DNA from: Zoogloea sp.
GTDB taxonomy: Bacteria; Pseudomonadota; Gammaproteobacteria; Burkholderiales; Rhodocyclaceae
Direction: 5' to 3'
NCBI GenBank assembly: GCA_016703645.1
Contig: JADJBR010000009.1
Location: 549,935-613,934 of the forward strand
DNA: 64,000 nucleotides
Positions 1-10,765 of the stretch are shown here, in pieces. The notes under the pieces are model-generated. The model was not told the DNA's origin and ran no database searches. It worked only from the letters and a program-made list of their open reading frames with translations. The translations under genes were made by a program, and so were the position numbers. The number at the start of each line of letters is the position of its first letter. Position 1 is the first letter of the stretch.

Positions 1-1
1 C

Positions 2-781
2 ATGATCGGCGGCAAGTCGGGAATGCTCCTCGCGCTGCTTTTCGGCGGCGCGATGAACATCTTCTCCTACTGGTTCTCCGACAAGATGGTCCTGCGCATG
101 TACAACGCGCAGGAAGTGGACGAAACAAGCTCCCCCTACCTCTACAACATGGTGCGCGAGCTGGCCGGGCGCGCCCAGCTACCGATGCCCAAGGTCTACA
201 TCATCCATGAAGACCAGCCCAACGCCTTCGCCACCGGGCGCAACCCCGACAACGCCGCCGTAGCGGCTACCACCGGCATCCTGCAGATGCTCAGCGCGCG
301 CGAGCTGCGCGGCGTGATGGCCCACGAACTGGCCCACGTGAAGCATCGGGACATCCTGATGTCGACCATTTCCGCCACCATGGCCGGTGCCATCTCAGCC
401 CTGGCCAATTTCGCCATGTTCTTTGGCGGGCGTGACGAGAACGGCCGCCCGTCCAACCCGATCGCCTCCATCGCCGTGGCCCTGCTGGCACCGCTGGCGG
501 CCAGCCTGATCCAGATGGCGATCTCCCGCGCCCGCGAGTTCGAGGCCGACCGGGGCGGCGCCGAAATTGCCGGCGACCCCCACGCGCTGGCCGATGCCCT
601 GCTGAAGATCGACGCCTTCGCCCGCGGCATTCCGATGCCGACCGCCGAGGCACACCCCGAAACCGGCCAGATGATGATCATGAACCCGCTCTCCGGCGGT
701 GGCCTGCGCGGCCTGTTCAGCACCCATCCGGCAACCGAAGAGCGGGTTGCCCGTCTGCGCGCGCTGGCAGCAGGCCGCTGA
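2..781 (+). CDS. htpX: Protease HtpX, 5'-truncated by the window edge
   Basis: Membrane zinc metalloprotease (M48B) that degrades misfolded membrane proteins. The frame is open from the first bases. The visible start [10 protein letters not shown] aligns inside the first transmembrane hairpin of HtpX, so roughly 20-25 N-terminal residues lie outside the window. The zinc motif HELAH is at residues 108-112 of the visible part, and a later REFEADR supplies the third ligand (Glu). Hydrophobic segments lie before the FSYWFSDK motif and after the zinc site, as in the family. The C-terminal [13 protein letters not shown] is characteristic of HtpX. The gene ends just before a strong hairpin shared with the convergent kinase gene. 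Confidence 0.95.
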   Translation: MIGGKSGMLLALLFGGAMNIFSYWFSDKMVLRMYNAQEVDETSSPYLYNMVRELAGRAQLPMPKVYIIHEDQPNAFATGRNPDNAAVAATTGILQMLSARELRGVMAHELAHVKHRDILMSTISATMAGAISALANFAMFFGGRDENGRPSNPIASIAVALLAPLAASLIQMAISRAREFEADRGGAEIAGDPHALADALLKIDAFARGIPMPTAEAHPETGQMMIMNPLSGGGLRGLFSTHPATEERVARLRALAAGR

Positions 782-806
782 CAGGCCTCGTGTCCCAAGC
801 CCGATG

Positions 807-826
807 AACCCGGCTCCGGCCGGGTT
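807..826. terminator. Bidirectional terminator between htpX and the hemerythrin kinase
   Basis: Perfect 8-bp stem AACCCGGC/GCCGGGTT with a TCCG loop, followed by a pyrimidine-rich stretch. It lies between two convergent genes (stops at 781 and 835), so it can serve both. Confidence 0.75.
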
Positions 827-834
827 CTTCGCTT

Positions 835-2277
835 TCAGCGCGGCGCAGGCAGCGGCAGCGTCACCCGGAAGCAACTGCCCTTGCCAGGGGAGCTGCTCAC
901 TTCAAGGTGTCCGCCGTGGCTGAGCACGATACGGTAGGCGGATGACAGGCCGAGCCCACGCCCCTCCCCCACCGGACGGGTCGTGAAGAAGGGCTCGAAG
1001 ATGCGTGCCCGGGTCGCCTCGTCCATGCCGCACCCATCGTCTTCCACCTCCACCACCAGGCTCTCACCCCGGGGCATAGCCCGGACCACGATGGTACCGA
1101 CGGCACCCTCCAGGGCCCGGAAGGCATTGTCGAGCAAGGCCTTGAAGGCCTCCACCAGCAGGGTCGGATTGCCCTGCAGCGCAGGGAGGGCCCCGTAGCT
1201 GCGGACGAGGGCCTGCCCCGGTCTACGACTGCCGCTGGTCGCGTGGATGGCTTCCTCAAGGATCTTCGCAGATGGCAGCTCGCGGGTCTCCGTCGGGCCG
1301 GGACTGGCGAAATCCTGCAGGGCATGGATGATGTCCGACACCTGGCCCAGACCCCGATTGGATTCCGCGACCAGGGTGGGGAGATCCTCGCGGATGAAAT
1401 CCAGGTCGGTGCCACTGCGGGCGGCGGCCCAGACATCCGCGCTGGCGCCACCGGAAACCAGGCGCTCCGCCGTATCCGCCAACGCAAGCAGGCGCTCCGC
1501 GTACTCGCGCAGGGTACCCAGGTTGGACGCCACGTAACCGAGGGGCGTGTTGATCTCATGGGCCACGCCTGCCGCCAGCTGCCCGACGGCAGCCAGTTTG
1601 TCCGCTTCAAGCAAACGGACGCGGGTCTCCTGCAGGGAGTCCAGGGTCTGCCGGAGGGTTTGATTGGCGGTGCTCAGCTCGGCCGTCCGCTCAGCCACCC
1701 GCTGCTCAAGGCTGGTATTGATCCGGGCAAGCTCGCCGTTGCGCTCGGCCACGAGACCAAGCAGATTGCGGACGGCGGCGATCAGGGCCATGTTGCCGGG
1801 ATCACTGCCGTGGCTGGCGGCCGCCTCGAAAGCCGCCTCCGCGGTGGCCCCCCTTTCCACCTCCCGTAGCTGACGGGCCATGCTCTGGTCGGTGTCAAGG
1901 ATGTGGAATGTCAGCCAGCTAGTGACGAAACGATACAGCACCGGCACCGCCCGGGTCGGATCGGCCGTGCCGCGCATCGCCTCCACCTGGGCGACGAAGT
2001 CCGCGTGGCTCTGGCGATGGGCGCGGACATGGCGCGGGTCGAGGCCCACGCGCTCCATCAGAGCCTCCTCGGTGGTGAAGTGGTGGGCGGCGTAAGTGCC
2101 CAAGCCGTCCAGCACATGGGCCAGCTCGGCCGGCTGGATCTCGCCGCCGGTGGCCGCGCGCTGGGCCAGGACATTGACAAGGTCAACGAGCTTGCGGTGT
2201 TGGGCGTCCACCTCGCCAAAGCCGGTCTCAAAGTAGTCAGCCCAGCGAAACGGGGCAATCCGTTCTCTGTTGTTCAC
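835..2277 (-). CDS. Bacteriohemerythrin-domain sensor histidine kinase
   Basis: Cytoplasmic two-component kinase of 480 aa, fusing a hemerythrin O2/di-iron domain to a kinase. Residues 1-135 carry the complete bacteriohemerythrin ligand set: H27, H66-x3-E70, H87-x3-H91 and H125-x4-D130. A coiled coil follows (about 170-225), then HisKA with [17 protein letters not shown] and the phospho-acceptor H240, then HATPase_c with N (LLDNAFRAL), G1 (DDGCGMD) and G2 (GRGLGLSSA) boxes. There are no membrane segments. The start is a GTG overlapping the stop of the upstream hybrid kinase by 4 nt, so the two are translationally coupled. No response regulator is adjacent. The likely input is oxygen or redox state through the di-iron site (inference from the family). 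Confidence 0.9.
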   Translation of the reverse strand: MNNRERIAPFRWADYFETGFGEVDAQHRKLVDLVNVLAQRAATGGEIQPAELAHVLDGLGTYAAHHFTTEEALMERVGLDPRHVRAHRQSHADFVAQVEAMRGTADPTRAVPVLYRFVTSWLTFHILDTDQSMARQLREVERGATAEAAFEAAASHGSDPGNMALIAAVRNLLGLVAERNGELARINTSLEQRVAERTAELSTANQTLRQTLDSLQETRVRLLEADKLAAVGQLAAGVAHEINTPLGYVASNLGTLREYAERLLALADTAERLVSGGASADVWAAARSGTDLDFIREDLPTLVAESNRGLGQVSDIIHALQDFASPGPTETRELPSAKILEEAIHATSGSRRPGQALVRSYGALPALQGNPTLLVEAFKALLDNAFRALEGAVGTIVVRAMPRGESLVVEVEDDGCGMDEATRARIFEPFFTTRPVGEGRGLGLSSAYRIVLSHGGHLEVSSSPGKGSCFRVTLPLPAPR

Positions 2278-5200
2278 GCGGACGCCCCCTCACCGCGGGC
2301 AATCTGCCCGCCGATGGCCTTGAACAGATCCTGCAGCGCCAGGCCCAGAGCCGCCAGCAAATCGGCAAGCTCTTCGGGAGACGTGCCTCCCCGGGCGGAC
2401 TCACAGACCGAACGGGCCAGACCACTCACGCGATGTGCGCCAATGTTGCCCGCAGCACCCGCAAGGGAGTGGGCCAGACGGAAGATCTCGGGCACATCGC
2501 CGGCGGCCAGGCAGGCCGTGAAGCGCTCGCCCACCTCCCCGTGGGTATCGACGAAGACCTGCAACAAGCGCAGATAAGTGGGCCACCTGCCCCGGACGAT
2601 CCGCAGACCACTCGTCACGTCGAGATCATCGGCGGGGTTGGCAGACGGCACGAAAGAACGTTCCACCGCCGCCCCCGAATGCCACTTCAACAACATCCGG
2701 GCGAGGGCTTCGGGCTCCACCGGCTTGGTGAGGAAGTCATTCATTCCGGCGTCCAGGCAGATATCCCTGTTCTCTTCGAAGGCATTGGCCGTCATGGCCA
2801 CGATCGGGATCCGGCTGCCACCCGCCAGACGGCGTATGCGCCGGGTGGCCTCCAGACCGTCCATCACCGGCATCTGCATGTCCATCAGGATCACCGTGTA
2901 GGCGTTGAGACGGGCCAGTTCGACTGCCTCCACCCCATTCGCGGCCCGGTCTGCGGTAAGCCCGAGTTCGCCGAGCATTTCCACCGCAACTTCCTGGTTG
3001 AGCACGTTGTCCTCCACCAGCAAGACCCGGCCGCCCCTCAGGCGGCGTGCAGCATCGGCCTGCGTTTCCCTCACCCCCGATGGCTGTGCGGGAAGTATCG
3101 CGCCCTTGCGCCGGATGAGCCGGGCGGTAAACCAGAAGGTGCTTCCCCCGCCAGGCGTGCTATCCGCCCCCGCCTCGCCCCCCATCAGACGGGCCAGGTG
3201 GCGAGTCAGCGCCAGCCCCAGCCCGGTCCCGCCATGACGGCGTGTGGTCGAGGCGTCGGCCTGCTCGAAGGGCTGGAACAGGCGGGGCAACTTCTCGGGA
3301 GCAATTCCGATCCCGGTATCAATCACTTCAAAGCGGATCAGCAGGTCATCCTCACGCGCCTCCAGCACTCTTGCCTGCACGCTCACGGAACCATGGTCGG
3401 TGAACTTCACGGCATTGCTCAGGTAGTTGAGAAGGGCTTGCCTGAGGCGCGTCACGTCCCCGCACAACACCGCCGGCAGACCATCGGTATCACTGCGAAA
3501 TTCAAGGTGTTTCGCTGCCAGACGCTCCTGGATCAGCGAATGGGCCTGATTGAACAGCACACCGGGGGAAAAATCGATGGACTCCAGCGTCAGCTTGCCG
3601 GCCTCGATCTTGGAAATATCGAGGATGTCGTTGATGATCGACAACAGGTGGCTTCCCGCGCTGCGGATCTTGCCGAGGCGGTCCTGTTGAGTGGTGTTGA
3701 GGGGGCTGCGCTCAAGCAGCCGGGCCAGGCCCAGGATGGCATTCATCGGGGTCCGGATCTCGTGGCTCATGTTGGCCAGGAAAGCTGTCTTGGCCTGATT
3801 GGCCAACTCGGCCTTCTGCCGCGCCTCCGCCAGCTGCAGGGTGCGCTCTGCGACCAGATCCTCCAGGTGCTGGTGATAGAGCTTGAGCTGCGCATCGAGC
3901 TTGCGGGTCTCCGTGACATCGAAGAAAGTCGCCAGAAGACTGTCTCCCACCAGCGCGCCGGACACCATCAGCGTCCGTACCTCGCCGGAGCGGCAGGTGA
4001 TGCGGAACTCCCGAGGCTCCACGGCCCGCTGGTTCGCGCCGGCCTCGCGCAGGGCCTCGCTCCAGGTCGCCCGTGCCCAGCTCCGATACTCGGGCTCGGG
4101 ATAGGCCAGGCGCCACCAGGTCTCCAGCTCAGGCACATCGGCGCGGGTATAGCCGAGGATATCGGTGAAACTGCGGTTGATGTCGAGCACCACCCCGTTG
4201 TCGTCCACCAGCGCAAGCGGCATCGGCGCAACCTCGAAGAGCTGACGGAACCGGGCCTCGCTGCGGCGCAGTGCCGACTCTTCCCGGTGCCGCGTGATGG
4301 CGATGGCGGCCATGTCGGTAGCCAGGGCAACCTGCTCCAGATGATCCTCGGTCGGCTGCGATGCCGTGGCCGGATAGAGCGCAAAGGTTCCCAGTACGCC
4401 ACCGTTGCGGCTGAGAATGGGAGAGGACCAGCAAGCCTTCAGCCCAAAGCGCCCGGCCAGTTCGGCATAGGACGCCCACAGGGGATCATGGGCAATGTCA
4501 TCGACGACGACCCGCGCTCCCCGCCACGCAGCCGTCCCGCAGGACCCAACCCCCTCGCCGATCGCGATGCCGTCGATCGCGCGGTTGTAGGCGTCGGGCA
4601 GACTGGGTGCAGCACCATGGCGCAGGTGAACACCATCCGGATCCAGGAGCAGTATCGACGCCCGAACGCCGCTCAACCGGGCCTCGACGCCTCGCACCAG
4701 CGTGTCCAGGGTGTTCTCGAGGCTCGCCCCGGACGCCACCATCTCGAACACTTGGCGCTGGGTGGCAAAGGCCACCTCGGCCCGCTTGCTTTCGGTGATG
4801 TCGCTCCAGATCGCAGCCAGATAGCGGCGACCGTCCCGCAGGGTGATACCGCGTGCGCGCACCCGCACATCCCGCACCATGCCCGTGATGTGGCGATGGC
4901 GCGTTTCGATGGTGAGGCCGTCCGGCGTCAGCATCTGGGCCACGCACTCGGCCATCAAGGCCGGGCTCTGCGCGCAATCGATGTCCGCGATCGCCAACTT
5001 CGCAAATTCCGCCCTGCTGTATCCCAGGTTACGGTGAGCCGCCTCGTTGAACTCGACAAAACAGCCGCTGCGGGCATCCACCAGGGCGATCGAATCTGCG
5101 GCCTGACCGACGATGCTCGAGAAGATTTCTTCCCGCTCGCGCAAAGCCTCCTGGGCGCGCCGGGCATCGGTGATGTCCCGGGCCACACCGAGAACCCCCA

Positions 5201-5627
5201 CCAGTCGCCCATCGTCGTCGTACATCGGGGTCTTGAGGGTTTCCACGCGCTCCCGGTGACCGTCATCGGCGAAGACCAGATCTTCCTCGTTGCGCACGGG
5301 CCGCCCGGCATGGATCGCCGCCAGATCATTGCTCCGGAAATTATCAGCCACCTCCCACGGCACGAAATCGTAGTCCGTGCGCCCCACGATATCCGCCTCC
5401 CTGGTGTTATACAGACGCTCGAAACGGGGATTGCAGGCCAGATAGACGCCGTCCGGATCCTTCAACCAGACCAGATCGGGAAGCGCCCGGACCAGCGTTT
5501 TGAGGAAATTACGCTCCTGCTCCACGCCGCGGGCGGGATCGGTGCCATCGACGCCGGGGTTTTCAGAGGCGGGCTCCGCAGCGCGCTGCACCGGATCATC
5601 GGAGGGAGAGTCCGACGGAAGGGTCAT
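2274..5627 (-). CDS. PAS/GAF hybrid histidine kinase with receiver and HPt domains
   Basis: Soluble hybrid kinase of 1117 aa. By eye: PAS 41-155, PAS 165-285, GAF about 300-450, PAS 455-580, HisKA with [14 protein letters not shown] (H622), HATPase_c ([21 protein letters not shown]), a receiver at about 865-985 with phospho-acceptor D916 in [11 protein letters not shown], and an HPt domain whose [11 protein letters not shown] histidine is near 1060. It therefore holds every phosphorelay step except an output regulator. An upstream GTG at 5699 is in frame, but ATG 5627 is preferred because an AAAAGG ribosome site lies 8 nt before it. The gene overlaps the hemerythrin kinase by 4 nt. Three PAS domains and a GAF suggest several small-molecule inputs; the ligands cannot be read from sequence. 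Confidence 0.9.
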   Translation of the reverse strand: MTLPSDSPSDDPVQRAAEPASENPGVDGTDPARGVEQERNFLKTLVRALPDLVWLKDPDGVYLACNPRFERLYNTREADIVGRTDYDFVPWEVADNFRSNDLAAIHAGRPVRNEEDLVFADDGHRERVETLKTPMYDDDGRLVGVLGVARDITDARRAQEALREREEIFSSIVGQAADSIALVDARSGCFVEFNEAAHRNLGYSRAEFAKLAIADIDCAQSPALMAECVAQMLTPDGLTIETRHRHITGMVRDVRVRARGITLRDGRRYLAAIWSDITESKRAEVAFATQRQVFEMVASGASLENTLDTLVRGVEARLSGVRASILLLDPDGVHLRHGAAPSLPDAYNRAIDGIAIGEGVGSCGTAAWRGARVVVDDIAHDPLWASYAELAGRFGLKACWSSPILSRNGGVLGTFALYPATASQPTEDHLEQVALATDMAAIAITRHREESALRRSEARFRQLFEVAPMPLALVDDNGVVLDINRSFTDILGYTRADVPELETWWRLAYPEPEYRSWARATWSEALREAGANQRAVEPREFRITCRSGEVRTLMVSGALVGDSLLATFFDVTETRKLDAQLKLYHQHLEDLVAERTLQLAEARQKAELANQAKTAFLANMSHEIRTPMNAILGLARLLERSPLNTTQQDRLGKIRSAGSHLLSIINDILDISKIEAGKLTLESIDFSPGVLFNQAHSLIQERLAAKHLEFRSDTDGLPAVLCGDVTRLRQALLNYLSNAVKFTDHGSVSVQARVLEAREDDLLIRFEVIDTGIGIAPEKLPRLFQPFEQADASTTRRHGGTGLGLALTRHLARLMGGEAGADSTPGGGSTFWFTARLIRRKGAILPAQPSGVRETQADAARRLRGGRVLLVEDNVLNQEVAVEMLGELGLTADRAANGVEAVELARLNAYTVILMDMQMPVMDGLEATRRIRRLAGGSRIPIVAMTANAFEENRDICLDAGMNDFLTKPVEPEALARMLLKWHSGAAVERSFVPSANPADDLDVTSGLRIVRGRWPTYLRLLQVFVDTHGEVGERFTACLAAGDVPEIFRLAHSLAGAAGNIGAHRVSGLARSVCESARGGTSPEELADLLAALGLALQDLFKAIGGQIARGEGASA

Positions 5628-6045
5628 GGAAAGGCCTTTTCTGATCCCACAGCATCCGGACGAGGATGCATTCGGGCACGTCCGATAGCGCGGGCGCACC
5701 GAGCAGGGTACTGGACTGATGATTGCTTACCTGCGGCAGCGGCCGAGACAACAAGCCCCCGACGCCACTCTTTTCTTGAAGAGCACAACGGACTTCGGGC
5801 CGCAAACTTGAGGCGCCGAAACGGAATGTCTGCTGACCCCGCCCGGATACCCCGATGGATTCCGGAACACAGGCCCGCGCCCCCTTCCCGACGACCCGGC
5901 CGGAGCACCCGAAGATAGCGGAAAGCACTAGATAAGCCTTTGTAAATCCGCCGCTTTTCCGGATCTCGACGCTGCGTGGCGCTGTATTTTTGCAGCGCAA
6001 GGTCGTATCATTCGGCTCCCCCGATTCACCTTCCCCGGTTTTCCC
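5628..6045. other. Divergent intergenic region, kinase operon / mnmG
   Basis: No convincing gene in about 420 bases; the open frames here are antisense continuations of neighbours. It must hold both divergent promoters. Near mnmG there is a 6-bp hairpin GCGCTG/CAGCGC (5979-5998), then a TATCAT -10-like hexamer. No DnaA-box cluster was seen, although mnmG is oriC-linked in many bacteria. Confidence 0.5.
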
Positions 6046-7947
6046 ATGCTCCATCCCACCCGATTCGACGTGATCGTTGTCGGCGGCGGCCATGCCGGCA
6101 CCGAAGCCGCGCTGGCCGCGGCACGGGCCGGGTGTGCCACGCTGCTGCTCACCCACAACATCGAAACCCTCGGCCAGATGAGCTGCAACCCGTCCATCGG
6201 CGGCATCGGCAAGGGGCACCTGGTGAAGGAGGTGGACGCCCTCGGCGGCGCCATGGCCGCGGCCACCGACGAAGGCGGCATCCAGTTCCGCATCCTCAAC
6301 GCCAGCAAGGGCCCGGCCGTGCGCGCCACCCGCGCCCAGGCCGACCGGGTGCTGTACAAGGCCGCCATCCGCAAGCGCCTCGAAAACCAGCCCAACCTGT
6401 GGCTGTTCCAGCAGGCCGTGGACGACCTCACCGTGGTGGGCGACCGGGTCACTGGCGTCGTCACCCAGATCGGCCTACGCTTCGAGGCACCCGCCGTGGT
6501 GCTCACTGCCGGCACCTTCCTCAATGGCCTGATCCACGTGGGCCTGCAGAACTACTCCGCTGGCCGCGCCGGCGACCCGCCGGCCATCAGCCTGGGCCAG
6601 CGCCTGAAGGAACTCGCCCTGCCCCAGGGACGCCTCAAAACCGGTACTCCGCCGCGCCTGGACGCACGCAGCATCGACTTCTCGGTGATGCAGGAGCAGC
6701 CCGGCGACGACCCCGTGCCGGTGTTCAGCTTCCTCGGCAAGGCCAGCCAGCACCCGCGCCAGCTACCCTGCTGGATCACCCACACCAACAGTCGCACCCA
6801 CGACATCATCCGCGCCAACCTCGACCGCTCGCCGATGTATTCCGGCGTGATCGAAGGCGTGGGCCCGCGCTACTGCCCGAGCATCGAAGACAAGATCCAC
6901 CGCTTCGCCGACAAGGACAGCCACCACGTCTTCCTCGAGCCCGAAGGCCTGGACACCCACGAGATCTACCCCAACGGCATCTCCACCAGCCTGCCCTTCG
7001 ACGTGCAGCTGGACATCGTGCGCTCCATCCGGGGCCTCGAAAACTGCCACATCCTGCGCCCCGGCTACGCCATCGAGTACGACTACTTCGACCCGCGCAA
7101 GCTCAAGTCCAGCCTGGAGACCAAGTCCATCGGCGGGCTGTTCTTCGCCGGCCAGATCAACGGCACCACCGGCTACGAAGAAGCGGCCGCCCAGGGCCTG
7201 CTGGCCGGCATCAACGCCGCCCTGCAGGTAAAGGGGCAAGACCCCTGGTGCCCGCGCCGCGACGAGGCCTACCTGGGTGTGCTGGTGGATGACCTGATCA
7301 CCCGCGGCGTCTCCGAGCCCTATCGCATGTTCACCTCCCGCGCCGAGTACCGTCTCAGCCTGCGCGAGGACAACGCCGACCTGCGCCTCACCGAAACCGG
7401 CCGCAAGCTGGGCCTGGTGGACGACATCCGCTGGGCCGCCTTCTGTGCCAAGCGCGAGGCGGTCGAACGGGAAACCGCCCGCCTGCGCGCCACCTGGGCC
7501 ACTCCGGCCAGGGTGCCCGCAGAGGCCGCCGAAGCCGTGCTCGGCAAGGCCATCGAGCGGGAATACCCCTTCTTCGAGCTGCTCCGCCGCCCGGACGTGC
7601 GCTACACCGACCTGATGACCCTGCCCGGCGCCCCCGAAGGCCCCGAGACCGACCCCCAGGTGGTCGAACAGCTCGAGATCGCCGCCAAATACCAGGGCTA
7701 CATTGACCGCCAGCAGGACGAAGTGGCCCGTCAGGCCGATGCCGAAACCACCCCCCTGCCGGCTGACCTCGACTACACCACCGTGCGCGGCCTGTCCAAG
7801 GAAGTCCAGGGCCGCCTCAACCAGCACAAACCCGAAACCATCGGCCAGGCCAGCCGCATCCAGGGCATCACCCCGGCGGCCATCAGCCTGCTGCTGGTAT
7901 GGCTCAAGCGCAGCGAACTGGCCCGCGGTCGGGAGAAGTCCGCATGA
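6046..7947 (+). CDS. mnmG: tRNA uridine-5-carboxymethylaminomethyl modification enzyme MnmG (GidA)
   Basis: FAD-dependent enzyme which, with MnmE, installs the cmnm5 group on U34 of certain tRNAs. The product is 633 aa, full length for the family. The N-terminal dinucleotide-binding motif [11 protein letters not shown] is at residues 12-22, the conserved [14 protein letters not shown] follows near residue 46, and [10 protein letters not shown] and [10 protein letters not shown] blocks are present. The C-terminal helical MnmE-binding region ([23 protein letters not shown]) is intact. It is the first gene of the mnmG-rsmG-parA-parB string and overlaps rsmG by 4 nt (ATGA). Confidence 0.98.
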   Translation: MLHPTRFDVIVVGGGHAGTEAALAAARAGCATLLLTHNIETLGQMSCNPSIGGIGKGHLVKEVDALGGAMAAATDEGGIQFRILNASKGPAVRATRAQADRVLYKAAIRKRLENQPNLWLFQQAVDDLTVVGDRVTGVVTQIGLRFEAPAVVLTAGTFLNGLIHVGLQNYSAGRAGDPPAISLGQRLKELALPQGRLKTGTPPRLDARSIDFSVMQEQPGDDPVPVFSFLGKASQHPRQLPCWITHTNSRTHDIIRANLDRSPMYSGVIEGVGPRYCPSIEDKIHRFADKDSHHVFLEPEGLDTHEIYPNGISTSLPFDVQLDIVRSIRGLENCHILRPGYAIEYDYFDPRKLKSSLETKSIGGLFFAGQINGTTGYEEAAAQGLLAGINAALQVKGQDPWCPRRDEAYLGVLVDDLITRGVSEPYRMFTSRAEYRLSLREDNADLRLTETGRKLGLVDDIRWAAFCAKREAVERETARLRATWATPARVPAEAAEAVLGKAIEREYPFFELLRRPDVRYTDLMTLPGAPEGPETDPQVVEQLEIAAKYQGYIDRQQDEVARQADAETTPLPADLDYTTVRGLSKEVQGRLNQHKPETIGQASRIQGITPAAISLLLVWLKRSELARGREKSA

Positions 7948-8576
7948 GCGCCGCGCCCCTCGAAAAGGGCATCGCCGCCCTCGACCTCGCTCTGCCCGCC
8001 GATTCAGCAGAACGCCTGCTCGCGTTTGGCCGCCTGCTGATGAAGTGGAACAAGGTCTATAACCTCACCGCCATCCGCGACGAAGGCCAGCTGATCACTC
8101 ACCACCTGCTCGACTCCCTGTCGGTGCTGCCCCACCTGGGTGGCGTCACCCGGCTGGTGGATGTGGGCTCCGGCGGCGGCCTGCCGGGCATCGTGCTGGC
8201 CTTGTGCCGACCCGATCTACAGGTGGACTCCGTGGAGACGGTGCAGAAGAAGTCCACCTTCCAGAACCAGGCGAAGATCGAACTCAAGCTCGCCAACTTC
8301 CGCGCCCACCACGCGCGCATCGAAGCCTGGCAGCCGACCTACACCCCGGAGGCCCCCGACGGCATCATCTCCCGGGCCTTTTCCGACCTGGCCGACTTCG
8401 TCAATCTCACTGCCCACCTGGTCGGCCCACATACCCGGCTGCTGGCCATGAAGGGCGTCTACCCCGAGGACGAGATCGCCCGGCTGCCCGCCGGCTTCCG
8501 CCTCGAACAGGCCATTCGCCTCAGCGTGCCCGGCCTCGACGCCGAGCGCCACCTCCTCATCGTGAAACGGATCTGA
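7944..8576 (+). CDS. rsmG: 16S rRNA (guanine527-N7)-methyltransferase RsmG (GidB)
   Basis: SAM-dependent methyltransferase making m7G527 of 16S rRNA; loss gives low-level streptomycin resistance in other species. The product is 210 aa. Family motifs seen are [12 protein letters not shown] (35-46), the SAM loop [12 protein letters not shown] (71-82) and [11 protein letters not shown]. The start ATG at 7944 overlaps the mnmG stop; an upstream in-frame ATG at 7899 would run deep into mnmG and is rejected. Two bases separate its stop from the parA start, so the four genes are probably one transcript. Confidence 0.97.
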   Translation: MSAAPLEKGIAALDLALPADSAERLLAFGRLLMKWNKVYNLTAIRDEGQLITHHLLDSLSVLPHLGGVTRLVDVGSGGGLPGIVLALCRPDLQVDSVETVQKKSTFQNQAKIELKLANFRAHHARIEAWQPTYTPEAPDGIISRAFSDLADFVNLTAHLVGPHTRLLAMKGVYPEDEIARLPAGFRLEQAIRLSVPGLDAERHLLIVKRI

Positions 8577-8578
8577 GC

Positions 8579-9349
8579 ATGGCCCGCATTTTCTGCATCG
8601 CCAACCAGAAGGGCGGCGTCGGCAAGACGACCACCTGCGTCAACCTGGCCGCCGGCCTCGCCACCGCCGGCCAGCGCGTGCTGCTGATCGACCTGGACCC
8701 TCAGGGCAATGCCACCATGGGCAGCGGCATCGACAAGCGCGGCCTGAGCAAATCGGTCTATCACCTGCTGGTGGGCCTGGGCACCGTGGCGGACGCCCGG
8801 GTGCGCTCCGAGAGCGGCGGCTACGACCTGATCCCCGCCAATCGTGATCTTGCCGGCGCCGAGGTCGAGCTGGTGGGCCTCGACCGGCGCGAGAACCGCC
8901 TGCGCGACGCCCTCGCCCTGCACCAGTCCGAATACGACTTCATCCTGATCGACTGCCCGCCGTCCCTGTCCCTGCTCACCCTCAACGGCCTGTGCGTTGC
9001 CCACGGGGTGATCATCCCCATGCAGTGCGAGTACTATGCCCTGGAAGGCCTGTCCGATCTGGTGAACTCCATCAAGAAGGTACACGCCAACCTCAACCGC
9101 GAGCTGTCCATCATCGGCCTGCTGCGGGTCATGTTCGACCCCCGCGTCACCCTGCAGCAACAGGTCTCCGCGCAGCTCGAGGCCCACTTCGGTGACAAGG
9201 TCTTCAAGGCCATCGTGCCGCGCAACGTGCGCCTTGCCGAAGCCCCCAGCCACGGCATCCCCGGCGTGGTCTTCGACCGCAGCGCCAAGGGCGCCCAGGC
9301 CTATCTGGCCTTCGCCAAAGAAATGATCGAACGGGTCAAGACCCTCTGA
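8579..9349 (+). CDS. parA: Chromosome partitioning ATPase ParA (Soj)
   Basis: Deviant Walker ATPase acting with ParB-parS to segregate chromosome origins. The product is 256 aa. The deviant Walker A KGGVGKTT is at residues 11-18, Walker A' is LLIDLDPQGNATMGSG, and Walker B is FILIDCPPSL. It lacks an N-terminal DNA-binding extension, so it is the chromosomal rather than the plasmid SopA type. It starts 2 nt after rsmG and is followed 8 nt later by parB. Confidence 0.97.
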   Translation: MARIFCIANQKGGVGKTTTCVNLAAGLATAGQRVLLIDLDPQGNATMGSGIDKRGLSKSVYHLLVGLGTVADARVRSESGGYDLIPANRDLAGAEVELVGLDRRENRLRDALALHQSEYDFILIDCPPSLSLLTLNGLCVAHGVIIPMQCEYYALEGLSDLVNSIKKVHANLNRELSIIGLLRVMFDPRVTLQQQVSAQLEAHFGDKVFKAIVPRNVRLAEAPSHGIPGVVFDRSAKGAQAYLAFAKEMIERVKTL

Positions 9350-9357
9350 ATCCCACC

Positions 9358-10230
9358 ATGGCACCTCCCAAACTCAAAGGCTTAGGCCGGGGGCTCGACG
9401 CCCTCCTCGCAGCCAACAACGACGGCGACCGGACTGAAGGTGAACTTCAGACCCTGCCCGCAGCAGAACTGCAACCTGGCAAGTACCAGCCACGCACCCG
9501 CATGGACCCGGGTTCGCTTGAGGAGCTGGCCGCCTCGATCAAGTCCCAGGGCGTGATGCAGCCCATTCTGGTGCGCCCCATCGGCGCCATGTTTGACGCC
9601 AAACGCTACGAGATCATTGCCGGCGAACGCCGCTGGCGGGCCGCCCAACTAGCGGGCCTGAACGAAGTGCCCTGCCTGGTGAGGGAGATTCCGGACGAGG
9701 CCGCCCTGGCCATGTCCCTGATCGAGAACATTCAGCGGGAAGACCTCAACCCGCTCGAGGAGGCCGCCGGCATCCAGCGTCTCATCGATGAGTTCAGCAT
9801 GACCCACCAGCAGGCCGCCGACGCCGTCGGGCGCTCCCGCCCGGCCGCCTCCAACCTGCTGCGCCTGCTCCAGCTCGCGCCCCCGGTGCAGGAGCTGCTC
9901 ATGGCCGGCGACATCGACATGGGCCACGCCCGTGCCCTGCTCCCCCTGGACGGCGCCGCCCAGATTGGTCTCGCCAACCTGATCGCCGCCCGCGGCCTGT
10001 CGGTGCGCGAAGCCGAACGCCTGGTACATCAGGCCCTCAACCCGAAATCGAAACAGCCCGCTCCGACCCCCGACCGGGACATTCTGCGCCTGGAGGAGGA
10101 GATTGCCGATCAGCTCGGCGCCACGGTGAAGATCAAGGCCAACAACAAGGGGGTGGGGGCCGTCACCATCCACTTCGGCAGCCTCGATCAACTCGACGGC
10201 CTGCTCGACAGACTGAACCTGAAATCCTGA
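9358..10230 (+). CDS. parB: Chromosome partitioning protein ParB (Spo0J)
   Basis: CTP-dependent DNA clamp that loads at parS. The product is 290 aa. Seen in order: the ParA-interacting N-terminal peptide with KGLGRGLDALL (residues 7-17), the CTPase motif GERRWRA (89-95), ENIQREDLNP (123-132), a helix-turn-helix at about 150-171, and a C-terminal dimerisation domain. I scanned CACGTG cores in the window for parS and found no good match, so parS probably lies elsewhere. Confidence 0.97.
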   Translation: MAPPKLKGLGRGLDALLAANNDGDRTEGELQTLPAAELQPGKYQPRTRMDPGSLEELAASIKSQGVMQPILVRPIGAMFDAKRYEIIAGERRWRAAQLAGLNEVPCLVREIPDEAALAMSLIENIQREDLNPLEEAAGIQRLIDEFSMTHQQAADAVGRSRPAASNLLRLLQLAPPVQELLMAGDIDMGHARALLPLDGAAQIGLANLIAARGLSVREAERLVHQALNPKSKQPAPTPDRDILRLEEEIADQLGATVKIKANNKGVGAVTIHFGSLDQLDGLLDRLNLKS

Positions 10231-10327
10231 ACCGCCGCCGGTGATGGCGTGGGATGAACGGACACCGAGCCCCCACTCGGCCGGGGGCATCCCGTGGATC
10301 AAGGGCCCGCGGACGACCGAAGCAACC

Positions 10328-10534
10328 CTATAGATCTTCGTCCGTAGTGCTGCGCAGAATGCGCTGCGCCTCCTGACGTCTTGCGCCCCGGGACTTCCCG
10401 TGGGGGCCGGCCTTGCGCTGCAGGGCCGGTACTACCAACGGATTGCGCGGCCCCTTTGGCGCGGACTTCCCCGGCCCCTGATCGGGGCCGCGGAAGATCA
10501 GCTTCTGACGGGTTCCGAGGGTGCGCCTGGCCAT
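10328..10534 (-). CDS. Small basic hypothetical protein
   Basis: Product of 68 aa, strongly basic (many Arg/Lys, Gly-Pro rich), beginning MARRTLGTRQ and ending STTDEDL. No domain is recognised. It starts 3 nt downstream of the Cys-rich gene at 10538-10750, which supports it as a real second gene of a two-gene unit. The composition suggests nucleic-acid or membrane-surface binding, but function is unknown. It could be spurious; the main support is the spacing and codon use typical of the region. Confidence 0.5.
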   Translation of the reverse strand: MARRTLGTRQKLIFRGPDQGPGKSAPKGPRNPLVVPALQRKAGPHGKSRGARRQEAQRILRSTTDEDL

Positions 10535-10537
10535 GGA

Positions 10538-10750
10538 TCAGACTTTGCTGCCGGCACTGGCGACATGCGCCAGTGCTTCACGCGTAACCTCCTCGGTGAT
10601 ACCCGAGATTTCGGCAAAGCACCCGTCAAGCGGGCAATTGCGCCCCGGCGGACATCCGTGTTCGTAGGCACACTGGGCCTGGGTCTGGTCGGTCAGGACC
10701 ATTTCGCGAGCAGCTTCGCAGCGGCTGATGGGTGAATCGATGTAGGACAT
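10538..10750 (-). CDS. Small cysteine-rich hypothetical protein
   Basis: Product of 70 aa with cysteines arranged C-x5-C-x5-C-x3-C in the stretch CAYEHGCPPGRNCPLDGC (residues 27-44), plus C11. This resembles a small metal or Fe-S site. A good ribosome site (AAGGGAGA) lies 7 nt before the ATG, supporting a real gene. It lies downstream of the Crp/Fnr gene on the same strand. A perfect 16-bp palindrome at 10766-10781 sits just upstream and could be its operator. I recall similar short proteins in Rhodocyclales genomes but no assigned function. Confidence 0.65.
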   Translation of the reverse strand: MSYIDSPISRCEAAREMVLTDQTQAQCAYEHGCPPGRNCPLDGCFAEISGITEEVTREALAHVASAGSKV

Positions 10751-10765
10751 GATGTGTCTCCCTTG

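Noticed and set aside
2433-5918. A very long open frame (1161 codons) on the plus strand opposite the PAS hybrid kinase
   Set aside because: It is the antisense of a clear multi-domain kinase; GC-rich codon use creates such shadow frames. It has no ribosome site, domain or signal.
5596-6524. Two minus-strand frames crossing the kinase-mnmG gap
   Set aside because: They extend into the antisense of mnmG or out of frame with the kinase, and lack ribosome sites or recognisable protein.
6763-7827. 354-codon minus-strand frame inside mnmG
   Set aside because: Antisense of the conserved MnmG reading frame, Val/Gly/Ala-rich with no family features.
6046-10230. Possible replication origin and parS near mnmG-rsmG-parA-parB
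   Set aside because: No cluster of TTATCCACA-like boxes was seen around mnmG, and none of the CACGTG cores in the window has the flanks of a parS site (TGTTTCACGTGAAACA).
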